A stretch of 23,500 bases of DNA from Symbiodinium natans (Eukaryota > Sar > Dinophyceae > Suessiales > Symbiodiniaceae), in contig CAJNDS010000043.1 of the NCBI GenBank assembly GCA_905221605.1, positions 64,001 to 87,500 of the forward strand, given 5' to 3'. The notes below the pieces were generated by a model that was given only the letters and a program-made list of their open reading frames with translations, was not told where the DNA came from and did no database searches. Below are positions 9,424-21,200 of the stretch, in pieces; position 1 is the first letter of the stretch, and every line of letters starts with the position of its first letter. The translations under genes were made by a program, and so were the position numbers.

Positions 9424-10445
9424 GGGGTTTAGGTTTAGGGTTTAGGGTCAGGGTTTAGGGTTTAGGGCTTAGGGTCTAGGGGTAAGAGGCTTAGTTTGTG
9501 TCTTTGGGTTTGGGATTTCGGGTTGAGGGAGCATTGCAGTGTAGGGTTTGGGGCTTCGGGCGCTGAATTTAGGACCCTGCCGTCTGCAGTGGCGCTCACG
9601 GCTAGGGGGGTTGCCACAAAGTAGGGGGACTTTTACCTAGTGATAGCAGGGGATGATCGTATTTTGAAGGGGGATCCCGGAAGTTCTTGTTTCTGGAGAA
9701 GGGAGCTCTAAGTTCTTTTGCTCTCCTAACACCCCTACAACCCGGGTTGAGGGTCGAGGGTTTAGGATTTAGCAGGGTTGAGGATTTAGGGTTTAGGGTT
9801 GAAGGTTTAGGGTTCAGGGTGTTGGGGTGTAGGGTTTGAGGGTTTAGCTATGTGAGCCCTAAGCATGGTTCGGGCTGCATCTTCCGCGGAAGCCAAGAGG
9901 GGATCGAAACCTTTCGAACTCCTCCCCCAACCCCAAACACGAAACCCGACAACCTCAAGCCCTCAACCCCAAAAATCCTAAGCCCTAAACCCTCAACCCT
10001 AAACCCCAAACCCCAAACCCTAGACCCGTCGTGGGTGTTGGGTGTGTTGGGGTGCGCTTTTTTTTTTGTTTTTGGTTTTTTTTTTGTGCCAAGGCGTCCA
10101 CGCCCGTGCCGTCTTTTGCAAGGCAAAAGTCTCTGGCCCCTGTCCTTTGCATCTGGGCTCAGTGCTTTAAGGGGTTTAGGGTTTTAGGGTTTTTTGGTTT
10201 TTTTGGGCTAAATCCCGAATTTCGGGTTTAGGGTTTAGGGTTAGGGTCTGGGGTTTAGGGTTTAGGGTTCGGGTTTCAGGGTTTTGGGGTTTAGGGTTGA
10301 GGATTTGGGGTTTCAGGGTTTAGGGTTGAGGGTTGTATGGTTTGAGGGTTTGTAGCTTTTTTTGTGTTTGCTTAGGGTTTTCAGGTTCTGCTGGTCGGCC
10401 CGAAGCCCAAAACCCAAAGCCCCAAGCCCTAAAACCCAAAACCCA
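9424..10445. repeat. Region of degenerate telomere-like arrays in both orientations
   Basis: TTTAGGG-type units occur at 9424-9485, 9738-9850 and 10168-10345; CCCTAAA/CCCCAAA-type at 9950-10026 and 10400-10445. Units are more diverged (GTTGAGG, TTTCGGG, CCCAAAA) than in the arrays near 5400 or 13440, suggesting age. Short unique pieces lie between them, one of which is a candidate exon (10098). Confidence 0.85.
10098..10150 (+). CDS. Weak candidate exon of the cysteine-rich gene
   Basis: Poly-T-rich sequence at 10057-10085 precedes GTGCCAAG, after which the frame reads VHARAVFCKAKVSGPCPLH. The FC...CP spacing resembles the FC-x6-C-P signature of the exons downstream, and the poly-T tract would suit an acceptor. 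It could not be joined to 12162 with certainty. Confidence 0.25.
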
Positions 10446-10630
10446 AAACCGGAATCTGCACGACTGGGCCTGAGCCCTAAACCTGAAAAGCCCTGATCCT
10501 CCTGAGGGTCTAGGGTTCCTGAGGTCGTGTGCGACTGACGAGCGCCTTGGCAAAGCTTGGGGCAACCTTCCTGCCCCTTGGGGGGATGCGTGTGGAAACA
10601 TCCCCCTGAGATTCACGCAACTAAGAGTTT
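10446..10630. other. No gene seen
   Basis: Mostly unique sequence. One short frame (SCPLGGCVWKH near 10570) has closely spaced Cys, but no supporting splice sites were identified. Confidence 0.4.
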
Positions 10631-10692
10631 TAACCCCTAAACTCTTAAGCTCTTAAACTCTTAAACTCTTAAACTCTTAAACTCTTAAACCC
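10631..10692. repeat. Variant octamer array CTCTTAAA
   Basis: Six or seven tandem copies of CTCTTAAA sit beside normal CCCTAAA-type sequence. The unit differs from the telomere heptamer by a C-to-T change and one extra T, and is homogenised across the array. Confidence 0.85.
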
Positions 10693-10867
10693 TCATTAAA
10701 CTTTTGAACCCTTACACGCTTAAGCCCGTAAGCCCTCAACCGTAAGCCCTACGCATCAGGATTCTATGCCGGTCTCCGAGCTTTTCGGACCGCCAAGCAG
10801 GGAGTTAGCAATGCTCTGTGCAGCGGTTGTTGGGTTTAGGGATTAGGCATGAGGGTTTAGGGTTCAG

Positions 10868-10972
10868 GGGGCTTCCGAAATCCGAAATAAGGGACCCCGA
10901 GTATGAATATAAACAGTAGGATTCTCTGATAATAAGGGCCCCCAAGAAGGTACACCTGATTTCGGAAACCCC
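10868..10972. mobile_element. Foldback element, family C
   Basis: The ends GGCTTCCGAAATC and GATTTCGGAAACC are inverted copies. The inside holds two AATAAGGG pieces. About 105 bp, no coding. Confidence 0.55.
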
Positions 10973-10989
10973 CCACATAAGTTTGTAAA

Positions 10990-11518
10990 GTCTAAATGGT
11001 GTAGAGGGCTTAGGGTTACTAGTATGATGCATAGAAAAACACAGCGCTGTTCGTAATAGTAGTCGTTAGTGCAAGAGTCAAAATGAAAGCGAAGGATAGA
11101 TACTACCCACACATGTGCATGTATCCCTACTGATGGATGTATATATCATCTAGATGACTTTGTCTTTCTTCATGTATATGCAGTTTAGGTTGCGCACCAC
11201 CCTCAGAAGTAGGAGTGGTATTGGTAGGAACCTGTGGAGTTCACGACTGTTGCTCATCAGTTCTGGTCGCTGTAGCTTTGACTACCACCCTTGCGTGCAT
11301 GAGATGTTGCACACTGACAATAAGATTCACCAAACCGGTTTGCAGTTCGCCAGACCTCCTAGAAAAAACAAAGTACCATAATCCCATCTGCCTAATATTA
11401 CGAAATGTGTTTTTATGATTAGGGGGATGTTTTTGTCCAAATGTCACATTTGGGGTCTAAAGGGTTAAGGGTCTAGGCTTCAGGCTTTGGAGGGTTTAAG
11501 CAACTACTTAATGGGTGC

Positions 11519-11549
<31 letters not shown>

Positions 11550-11940
11550 CCAGCTCACGCAACACAGCAAGGCTCAGACAGAGGCTTTGATTGGCTTGAG
11601 GGTTTTGGGAGCCCTGAACCCACCCCCTAGTTCGGAATAGGTTTTAAAAGGCGGGGTCGGTTTCGGCAGGATTTTCCGGAAAGTGTTTTTATAATTTGGG
11701 GGTATTTAATAAGAGGGGGAAGTGATAACACACCCGGGACCCTAAACCCTGAATTCGCTGCATCACAGATGCCACGGGGTGCGGCATCACGCCCGGATCA
11801 TACTGAAGCAGGGTTTATATTACTGTTATTGGTGAGTGTATATAAGGTTCCTTTTTAATATTGGTGAGTGTATGTACCTGGTGTCTGGGGGTACAAGAAA
11901 TGTATGCCCTACTTCATATACTTGCATACAAGTATTCATG
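10990..11940. other. Gene-poor stretch with a GA microsatellite
   Basis: I see no supported gene. (GA)n occurs at about 11523-11549. Short open frames around 11154-11418 lack any family signal. AT-richer patches occur at 11700-11880. Confidence 0.5.
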
Positions 11941-11944
11941 CTTA

Positions 11945-12125
11945 TACATACATATATATATATATATATCTATATATAAAACATAAAATATATACATGGA
12001 TGTATGTATGTATGTATGTATGTATGTATGTATGTATGTATGTATGTATGTATGTATGTATGTATGTATGTATGTATGTATATGGATGTATGGATGTATG
12101 GATGGATGGATGTATGTATGTATGT
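11945..12125. repeat. TA and TGTA/TGGA microsatellite
   Basis: (TA)n at about 11950-11978, then (TGTA)n at about 11999-12080, grading into GGATGTAT units. It ends about 40 bp before the first well-supported exon of the cysteine-rich gene. Confidence 0.95.
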
Positions 12126-12161
12126 AGATGCATAGAATGTTCATGGTCTTACGGCAAGCAG

Positions 12162-12248
12162 GGGCGGAGGCATGTTACAGTGTTTGCACCGGTTGCTGGG
12201 CTGCAGACCTGCAGCAGGACGGTGTCGGGGCCAATGACACGATGCTGA
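12162..12248 (+). CDS. Cysteine-rich gene, exon 1 seen
   Basis: Phase 1 after CAAGCAG. It carries the end of one module, CYSVC (C-x3-C), then the loop QQDGVGANDTMLS. It ends at CTGA before GCTGCC, which recurs at the next acceptor (12249-12254 and 12526-12531), so the spliced product continues SCPC. Confidence 0.6.
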   Translation, partial: GRRHVTVFAPVAGLQTCSRTVSGPMTRC

Positions 12249-15200
12249 GCTGCCATGCGCGGGACGCAGGTGCTCGCCACGTCAGCTTCCACTCTTCAGC
12301 CCCAAATCCGAACCCCTAAAATTAAAACCCAAAACCCTATGCCCCATGGATGATCCGAGTCTGCGATGTAGATGTCACCGGAAGGGGCCGGTGCAGAGTT
12401 GCGCGTGGCTTCGTGTTGTAGCATTCGGATGCACACCATGCACACCTCTGCCCTTGAGACGTAAGTCATAATCTCTCATCCCTGAAGCCTGGATCATCTC
12501 GGTCGGTTGCCTCCTCGATCTGCAGGCTGCCCGTGCCATCCCACTTGGGAGCAGCGATGCAGCTTCCAGGACCAGCACTTCTGTGTCCCGAAGACTCAGC
12601 CCTGTACCTTGCCTTGTTTGGGGTCGGTTATACGAAGCCTCGTCAGACAGGCCCGCGGCAGGCAGATCAAGACCTATCTTCAGGGTTTGAAGAACAAGTA
12701 TATTTTTTCGTATGATCGGCTGAACGCGCTGAAATGTACAGCGCGAGGGGCGCGCTCTTTTCCAATCAGTGCATGCTTGCTTCATAAACAGCACAGACTA
12801 TGACGATGTATGCAAGCAGACCCCAACCCCTGCGCGTCTTTAAGCTGTGCTAGTTGCTTGAAACGACATGGGATTCCATCAGCAGAAGCCTCCGCAAAAT
12901 CCGTATGACTTCTTTCAACACACCACTCACTCCATTCGCAACCCATCGCACGGTTCGTATGGTCGCAAAAATTGGCTCCCGCCCCAATGCCTTCTCTCTC
13001 TAAGTCGTGTTTGCTTGTTTCAACAAATCAGAGCAAAGATCATCATGGTTGAGAGGTGTTGAAAGACGACGGCCCTCTTTTAGCATTTTCGTCGTGTGTA
13101 CATGTTGTCAAGACATCCTACCATACTATGATTTCAAAGTAGAAGCTCCCAACCCTGCCCGCGCTTTCTTTTTTGCGCCGTCCATGCTTCGCATGCCACT
13201 CACATACATCTCTTCAATCCCCAATATGAGCCTTTTACAACACTGAGCTCATCCTTGACTTTCTCCTTTGAGCCTTCGCCAGAATGTCTCTAGCCCAGCC
13301 TCAAGAATGAACACCCGCCTCTGTCAGAGACATACCGAGGTCCACTGGACTGCGGCGTCCATGCCCGGTGCCAGCATGCATCTGGCAGCCTGGTTCTGGA
13401 AGTGAAGGTTGTAGCAGCACGTAGATCTGGAGTGTCGCGAAAACCCTAAACCCTAAACCCTAAACCCTAAACCCTAAACCCTAAACCCTAAACCCTAAAC
13501 CCTAAACCCTAAACCCTAAACCCTAAACCCTAAACCCTAAACCCTCGTTGAGGAGTGAGGGCTTTAAGGACCCGAGGTGGACTTCTGCAGCTGCAATGCT
13601 TGCTCCAGGTTTTGGGCCATAACGGATATAGGAGAAAGAACAGGGAGTAGCTCACGGGCTTTCGGGCCCACGGCGTACTATGGCTTTTAGGGTTTCGGGT
13701 TTCGGGTTTAGGGTTTATGGGTTTAGGGGTGTTCTATCTCCTCCAAACTCGAATCCCAAAGCTGGGGACCCAGCTCGAGACCGGCGAGGCAACGTCAGCT
13801 GCGCCCAGGCCCTCGGCTGCAGGCCTCCGTTGGTTTAGGGTTTAGGGCTTGGGGTGGATAATGCTGATTTTAGGTGTACTTATAAGCCCCCCGAAGTCCC
13901 TTAAGTCCCCTGAGTAGGTTATAAGTAGACTCAGAATTGGGGCTATAAGCAACCATGAACCTCCAAGTACTAGCTCTTCGTGGGGAACTAGGGAATTTGG
14001 GTGCCTTATGTCCCTGCAACATTAAGGGGCTGCATTAGGGTACCTCGTTGGCCGTTCACTACTAAGAACCAGACCGACAGCTGTCGGAGCTGTCGACTGC
14101 AAAGCCACATGTTGTGCGAGACCTGAAGCTTGGGGTCAAAAGGTGCTATGATATTTAGTTGAAGGCTTCGATAGGGGTCTAGGATTTTTGGATTGGCGGT
14201 TTGGTGCGTTTTGTCTGTATGTGTCAGGGTCGAGGGAGTTGATGAGTGATCGCTCCCTCCGCGAGCAGGTGCGAAGACAACGAGCACGAGTGCTGGAATC
14301 AGGACTGGCCATCTGACATATCTTGGTCTTGGCGTGCGTATCGTTTGCCCTACAGCCTAAAAAGCACCGAAGGCCTTAACGTTACAAACGAGACGGTTCC
14401 AACAGCGGGGGATGTGTAGATTCTTTCGAAGCTACAATTTTTCTGGTTCCGCAACCTCGATATCGCCGATCCTACCCCTTCAACCCCAGAATCTGCAGTG
14501 GTTTGGCAGGGTTGAGGATTGGCGGTTTGGGGTATAGGGTTTAGGGTTTAGGGTTGAGGAGAGGGTGGGAGTGGGTGGGGCATGGAAATACGCGGCAAAC
14601 CAAAGAACGCCTCTCTGCACTCCGTCGCCGATATAGATGAATTTCGCTTGGGTGTTCTCGGGTAGATCCTTGGGCCCTCTTGCTGGTTCTTAGTAGTGAC
14701 TGAGGGAATGAGGTACCCTATATTCCCCTATACATACCCTTTAAGGGATTATACAGGGTACCTCATTCCCTCATTCCCTACTACGAACCAGGTGCCCTCA
14801 AGGGAGGGGTTTCAAGCATACCCCCAGCTACTCCCTAAAACTCCCAAGCTTTTCCCTAAGGTTTTGTAAGTACCTACCCCCCATGAACCCCCCTCCCTTC
14901 AGGACCCTTGAAGTAGACATCCATGTAAACCCTGTAAACCTTGTAAATCCTGTAAACCCTGTAAACCCTGTAAACCCCTTTAAACCCTGCAATCCTCCAA
15001 ACCCTATGAGACCCTATGAGCCCTAGAGCTGCTGTAAGTCAGCGCGTGGCCAGGAGACGAACTCGACTGAGTGCTTTGCGAAGGCTGCTGGGCATTATTT
15101 GCTGTCGGGATCTGAGGGTTTAAGATTCAGGGTTTCGGGAACCCTGAACCCTCAACCCTCAACCCTCAACCCTCAACCCCAAACCCTAAACCCTAAACCC

Positions 15201-18200
15201 TAAACCCTAAACCCTAAACCCTCAACCCTAAACCCTCAACCCTAAACCCTAAACAGCCGTCAGAGTCGACCCACAGCCCCATCATGCCTTCCTCCTGCAA
15301 GGAGTGGTATGACGGCTGTCCGCCGTCCGCCTCCTGCCCCGAGGGCCTGGAGCTCTGCCCCCTGGTGTCTTTCCAGGAGGGAAGACCGCGCCCCGGCGTG
15401 CTGTCCTCTAAAGCCAGAAGCCCGGCAAAGCCCACAATTGTAAATGTTTCATTGTAAGCGCTTGCGCGCGCCGCCTCGGCAGCCGGGCCGGCAAAACAGG
15501 AAAGGTTTCGCAAAAAAAGGGGAGGAAGGAGCGGGGTTAAAGGGGGGGGAGGGGGGGAGGGGAGGGGGGTGAGGCACTTGGCCTGTAGGAGCCACCGACA
15601 GCGCGACCCTCCACGGCATCGGTTTGCAGCTCCTCCAAGCGATTGGGGGGGGTCCCACAGGGCGGGGGGGGGGGTGGCGTCACAAAATTTTGGCCCGATC
15701 CGGGTCTGCTTGTTCCAGACGCTTCTCGGCAGGAAGCCGAGGCGAATTTTTTATGACATCTTCATCTGGTTTGTAGCAGTATATTCGTATCTGTATCCAT
15801 CCTAAAGACTTCTTAGAGCAAGAGCTCGAAGGTTCCTCCATAGGCGTAGGGAAAAAAATGACGAAGCCGCACCCGACAAAAAAGGCACCGATCGGAGATT
15901 TGCGCGGCCACGGTGGGCGGCGCCTGCCCGGTCCTCTGCGAGAACGCTTCAGCGCAGAAGCCTCCCGGCCGTTCCAAAATTTTGAAAAGCGTTTCTACCA
16001 CGGTAACCATAGCGATGGTTGGACAGTTCGCAGCACATTATGCCTAAGTCAAATGCAGCGCAGGCTTACAGCGTTCTTAGATAACAAGGTCGGGCGGGCG
16101 GCGGGCTGCGGGCGTTCAGTCATGAACACGGAGTAAGGGCTCGAGGGTAGTAGGTTCACGAGAACTGTGACCAGGACTGACGAGACATAGGATTTTAACC
16201 TCTGACGAACAGTCAGCCTCAGCCTAGTGGCCAGCCCCGCACAATAAGTGAGCCATAGCGAGCCCCAGCAGTGATGGTATCGATTCAACACCCGAGCCCC
16301 AAGCCGCGTCTTTCCAACTGGAGACTTGCTCGTCATCTTTTGTTCCTGGGAAAGTCGTCATGAGCTCGCTCAGAGTTGGCCTCAGTTGAAAGGTTCCGAG
16401 GTACTGGCGGAAGCCCCAAGTGCTGACCCCTGAGAATCAGGTGCATGGGCGCGGGCAACCAGGAGTTTTGCATCGACCTCCTGGACAGCTGCCCGAAGAC
16501 CTGCGCGGAAGGTGAGCAGCTTTGCTCGGTGGATCCTTGGCAGAGTCGCGCACTTTTTTTGGTCAACTTCGCGCCCGGAGCGATGCCCCACTCCTTCCAG
16601 CCCTGCAAACCATATTCCTTTCTGAGGGAAAGCTTCAAGGGCCATAAACCCTAAACCCTAAACCCTAAACCCTAAACCCTAAACCCTAAACCCTAAACCC
16701 TAAACCCTAAAGCCGAGTCTCAATCATAACCAAGTAGGTAAAGCCGACGTCAGCGTCAGTTCCTCTAGCTTCTTCCCATGGTTCTGCTCTGATGGGGCCT
16801 TGGTTCTGAGCTTACCGATGTGGGTTTGGGGTTTTGGTTAAGGGTTTCGGGTTGAGGGTTTGGGGTTTAGGGTTTAGGGTTTAGGATTTAGGGCTTAGGT
16901 TTCTGAGTTTGGGGCGTTGCCGGGTCCTTAAAGTCTGCCCCCCAGGAGAACATGGATGCGCAGGGCCGCGTGCTCGTGACCTCCATGCTTTGTCCCCTGG
17001 CCCGACTGCCGCTTCTTCGTAGGGAATGAGGGAATGTGGTACCCTATATCCCCTATAGAAGCCCTTCAAGGGATTATTTGGGGTGCCCTATATAGTCTGT
17101 AAGGGGATCACCCGCCCCGACTCCCCACCTAAACCCTAAACCCTAAACCCTAAACCCTAAACCCTAAGCCCTAAACCCTAAACCCTGAACCCTAAACCCT
17201 AAACCCTAAACCCCAAACCCTAAACCCTAAACCCCAAACCCCACAACCCTGAACCCGAACCGTCCCTGAGGCGTCCCTTCCTCGGATCCATGCCCCTGTG
17301 GCCAGAACGCCTGGAGTTGCGGCCAGTTCTGCGCTCCTGCCCCCTTGGCTGCTGTTTTTTTTTTTTTTTTCTCGGGATTTTCTGGAGGGGGGGGTTTAGG
17401 GTTTGGGGTTTAGGCTTTAGGGTTGGAGGTTTCGGGTTTTGGGTTCAGAGTTCGATTCAGGGTCCAGGGGTTTTAGGGTTTAGGGTGGTTTAGGAGGCAT
17501 TAGGCCGAGTTTTGCGTCGTGGTCTGTGGGCTTTGGAGAGCAGGCGAAGGCGTAAGAGTTCCCCACAGTTTTCTCTTGGGCCAGGTGCCTAAACCCTAAA
17601 CCCTCAACCCTAAACCCTAAACCCTAGACCCTAAGCCCTAAACCCTAAACCCGAAACCCGAGGACCTTCAAGAAACCTCACCCTCGACTCCAACTTGCAT
17701 GGGTGCACACGTTGATAGGAGTGGCCTGGTGCAAAACCTTGTCAAAAACCCTAAGGCCCCTAAACCCCAAACCCTAAACCCTAAACCCTAAACCCTAAAC
17801 CCTAAACCCTAAACCCTAAACCCTAAACCCTAAACCCTAAACCCTAAATCCTAGACCCTAAACCCTAAACCCTAAATCCATCGAAGCCGAGCCGCCGAGC
17901 GACCCAAGGTCTCTGATGGCTGCCCTGGCACCTGCGAGGCTGGCAAGGCCCCTTCTGCTGTTTTAGGGTTAAGGGAGGAAGGTTTAGGGTTTAGGGTTTA
18001 GGGTTTAGGGTTTAGGGTTTAGGGTTTAGGGTTTAGGGTTTAGGGTTTCGGGGTTAGGGGTTAGGGGTTAGGGTTTAGGGTTTAGGGTAACAGGGGAGGC
18101 TTGTGGCTTGTGGGCTTGAGGCTTGAGGGTTGTTTGGGTATTTCTTTTTTTGTTTGGTTTTGCTTCTATTTGTGTTTTTCGCTTCTAGGGTCACGGATTC

Positions 18201-21200
18201 GAGGGCTTTGGGGTATTGAGGGTGTTTTCGTCTAGGGTATTCAGGTTGGGATGTTCCCCCTTCTACTGACAGTCCTTACTAGGGGTTGTAGTACCCCCTA
18301 GTATAATCACTATGAAGGATTGTTAGTTAGTATAAGGGGGAACATCCCAAGGGTCCCCTTTTTAACCCCTTAAATGGTATACATGGGGAAAGGGCACCTT
18401 ATTCCCTCAGTGCCTACTATATTCAGGGTTCCAACGGACTTCCGTGTGGTGGGGTGTCCACTATGGCTGGCCGCGGCGCAGGGTTGAGCGGAGGCAACCC
18501 TAAACCCTAAACCCCAAACCCCAAACCCAAAACCCAAAACCCTAAACCCTAAACCCTAAACCGTAGAGGTGTGTTAGGCTCAGAGAAGGATGTGGGTGTA
18601 GGGCGCTATCTCACTCTCTGGAGGCAGTGGGTCGAAGCTGCCGTGGTGCTCTGCGGCCTACACCCAAAACCCCTATACTCCAAAAACCGAAGACCTTTAA
18701 TGCCGGGGTTCTTAATATGTAACCCAAGGTTCCCTGACACTCGCCACTACTCCCTGAGGATACCCTAAACTTCCTGAAGGTACCCGAGGTACCTACCCCC
18801 CAAGAACCCCTTGTTTTAGGAACCCTATGATCGGCATGTTGCCGAGCTGTTCTTACTAGGGAAGGGAGACTGCGGTACCCTATATCATTTCAGGGTAGAT
18901 ACAAGCCCTTTTTAATCTCTCTGGGTTTTTAAAATCCCTTTAAGGGGATATATGGGGGGATATAGGGTGCCTCATCCCCTCCTTCCGTACTAAGAACCAG
19001 CCAGTATCAGCCAGTCTTGGGCAGGTCTGTCTTCCCGTGTCCTACACCGTGGAAGGTGGGACTGTCGTGCGTTGATAGCAGGTTGACCGACGTCGGGAGC
19101 AGCTTGCCTTCTGGAAGAATCCCAAGTTCCTAGACAGCCTAAATCCTAAAATCCTAAAATCCTAAACCCTAAGCCCCAAACCCTAAACCCTAAACCCTAA
19201 ACCCTAAACCCTAAACCCTAAACCCCAAACCCTAAACCCTAAACCCCGAAACCCCTAAACCCCTACACCCCTAAACCCCTAAACCCCAAGCCCCTGAAAG
19301 CCCAGAGCCTGCCACCTCTCTGTGGAGGCATGTACAGGCCCAACTCATCTGCGGTTGCGGGCTGCATCGGCTCATCCCAGCCTGGGCCTCGGTGAGCCCC
19401 TAAACCCTAAACCCTAAACCCTAAACCCTAAACCCTAAACCCTAAACCCTAAACCCTAAACCCCAAACCCTAAACCCCAAACCCTAAACCCCAAACCCTA
19501 AACCCAGATTTTTTCATTTCATGGGAGCGGCATCGATATATTTTCTTTCATCTCTAACATCATAAAGGGACTAGAAATCTCGCAATGTTGCCCATGATGA
19601 TCCAAATTTCTTGAGATATCATATAGACACAAATCTTGACAATTGACTATATCCATTACGAAGTCGAAGAATCAAGAAGGATCATGACAACCCGAATATT
19701 GCAAGAAGATATATACCCTCAATTCATACTGCAATCTAGACTAGACAATACTGAATCATTCCTCCTAGTAAGGGAGGCCCGGGAGGTTCATGGGGGGTAG
19801 GTACCTAAGGAACCTTCGGGAAGTTTAGGGAGCCTTGGGGAGTAGTGGGGAGTGACATGGAACCTTAGGATACATACCCCCCCCCTGAACCCACCTCCCT
19901 CAAGTCCTTTCCTTCTATTAGAACCATATTTTTTCATGAATGACACTCGGTTCATAGATGAAGATCCGTTCAGTCCTATGGGTGAGAAAGTTCTCACCTT
20001 ATCCCTTCATGACTTTGCATTTGTACATCTATAGTTAATGGCTTTAGTCTCTTCTGATGATATGGGAATGTCTAGCAAGAATCTTCTCTAAACCCTAAAC
20101 CCCAAACCCCAAACCCTAATTTGCAGCTCTAGTGTCTGCGCCGCTGTAGGGAGAGTCGGGCAGAGGGACCCTTGTGGGGTTGAGAGCTGTGCAGGTCCTG
20201 CCAGTGTGGAGAGAACGCGCAGCTCTGCATGTGGGCTGCCACCGGACTTCAACTACCCTTGAATAAAGAGTTTAGGGTTTAGGGCTTAGGGCTTCTACAC
20301 CCTACTATTTGTGGGTACAGTCTAGTTGGGGGACTACAACATCAAGAGTTTATGTATGTCGGTTTTTGCATGCCTGAAAAAGCTACAAGGATGTTCTCAG
20401 AGACAGCAGCAGGAAGGCTTTTTGCGTCATGGATGCCAGCCAACAGGAATGCTTTTGTTGTTGTGTGTGTGTGTGTGTGTGTGTGTGCACCCTGATTCTA
20501 AGCTAAGGGTTTTTGGAAAGTCTTTGAGGCTTGGCCGGATATTTCGTACAGAAGACTGACGGAGAATGTATTTTATGCAGGGGGCGCGAGGTCCTTTGAC
20601 ATAGCTCGCGCCAACGAAGCTCTATGTCATCGGGCAGGAAAACGTACCTGCGCGTGGAGTACCTGGGCAAGTTGTTGCAGCTGGTATCCACTATACTGCT
20701 TGTGACATCATGTACCCTCAAAACCCGGAATCCTCGGTCCTCAAACAATTTCAAGTCCGAACGCTCCAGATGGCTTGCACCTTGGGACATCGGCGCCTTG
20801 GTTTGCACAGCTACGTAAAGAACAGCTCAACTACCGCACAGCCTTGTCTCCCTTCAACCTTTTTTCGGTTTGGTCATGTAGTAAACATACACACTCAGTG
20901 CAGCGTTTGAAGTGCTGTGGGTGTGGGCCCTCAGTGTGTGTGTGTGTGTGTGTGTGTGTCTGTGTGTGTGTCGAATGCATTAGTACTCCTACTACTTCAT
21001 TCTCATCAACATGCATGAGATCTTCGGACAGGGAAGCCAATGAGAGTTTACTCTCTTATCTCCGTGTGTGGCCTTGTTGCCAATCGCAGTTATCCCGCGA
21101 GGGAGCTGTACGGGTCGTTGTGCGACTCATCATGGTACCATGGAGGCCCAATAACCTAGCAGGTTGGGTCGAGAGGCCTAGTGCCACGCATGGAGCCCAC

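Noticed and set aside
9848-10616. Short open frames on both strands rich in Pro/Lys/Asn or Gly/Phe/Val
   Set aside because: They are translations of degenerate telomere-like repeats.
12375-12794. 139-residue open frame on the - strand
   Set aside because: It is the antisense shadow of cysteine-rich exon 2, whose + strand reading has the module pattern.
13340-13420. Possible extra cysteine-rich exon (RRPCPVPACIWQ)
   Set aside because: It fits a GTC junction with 12623, but exon 2 joins directly to 14269 in the same phase and that gives the regular module order; including this piece breaks the pattern.
16512-16517. Canonical donor GTGAGC at the end of cysteine-rich exon 5
   Set aside because: Using it shifts the frame to the next exon and loses the GCGT junction after it; kept only as an alternative.
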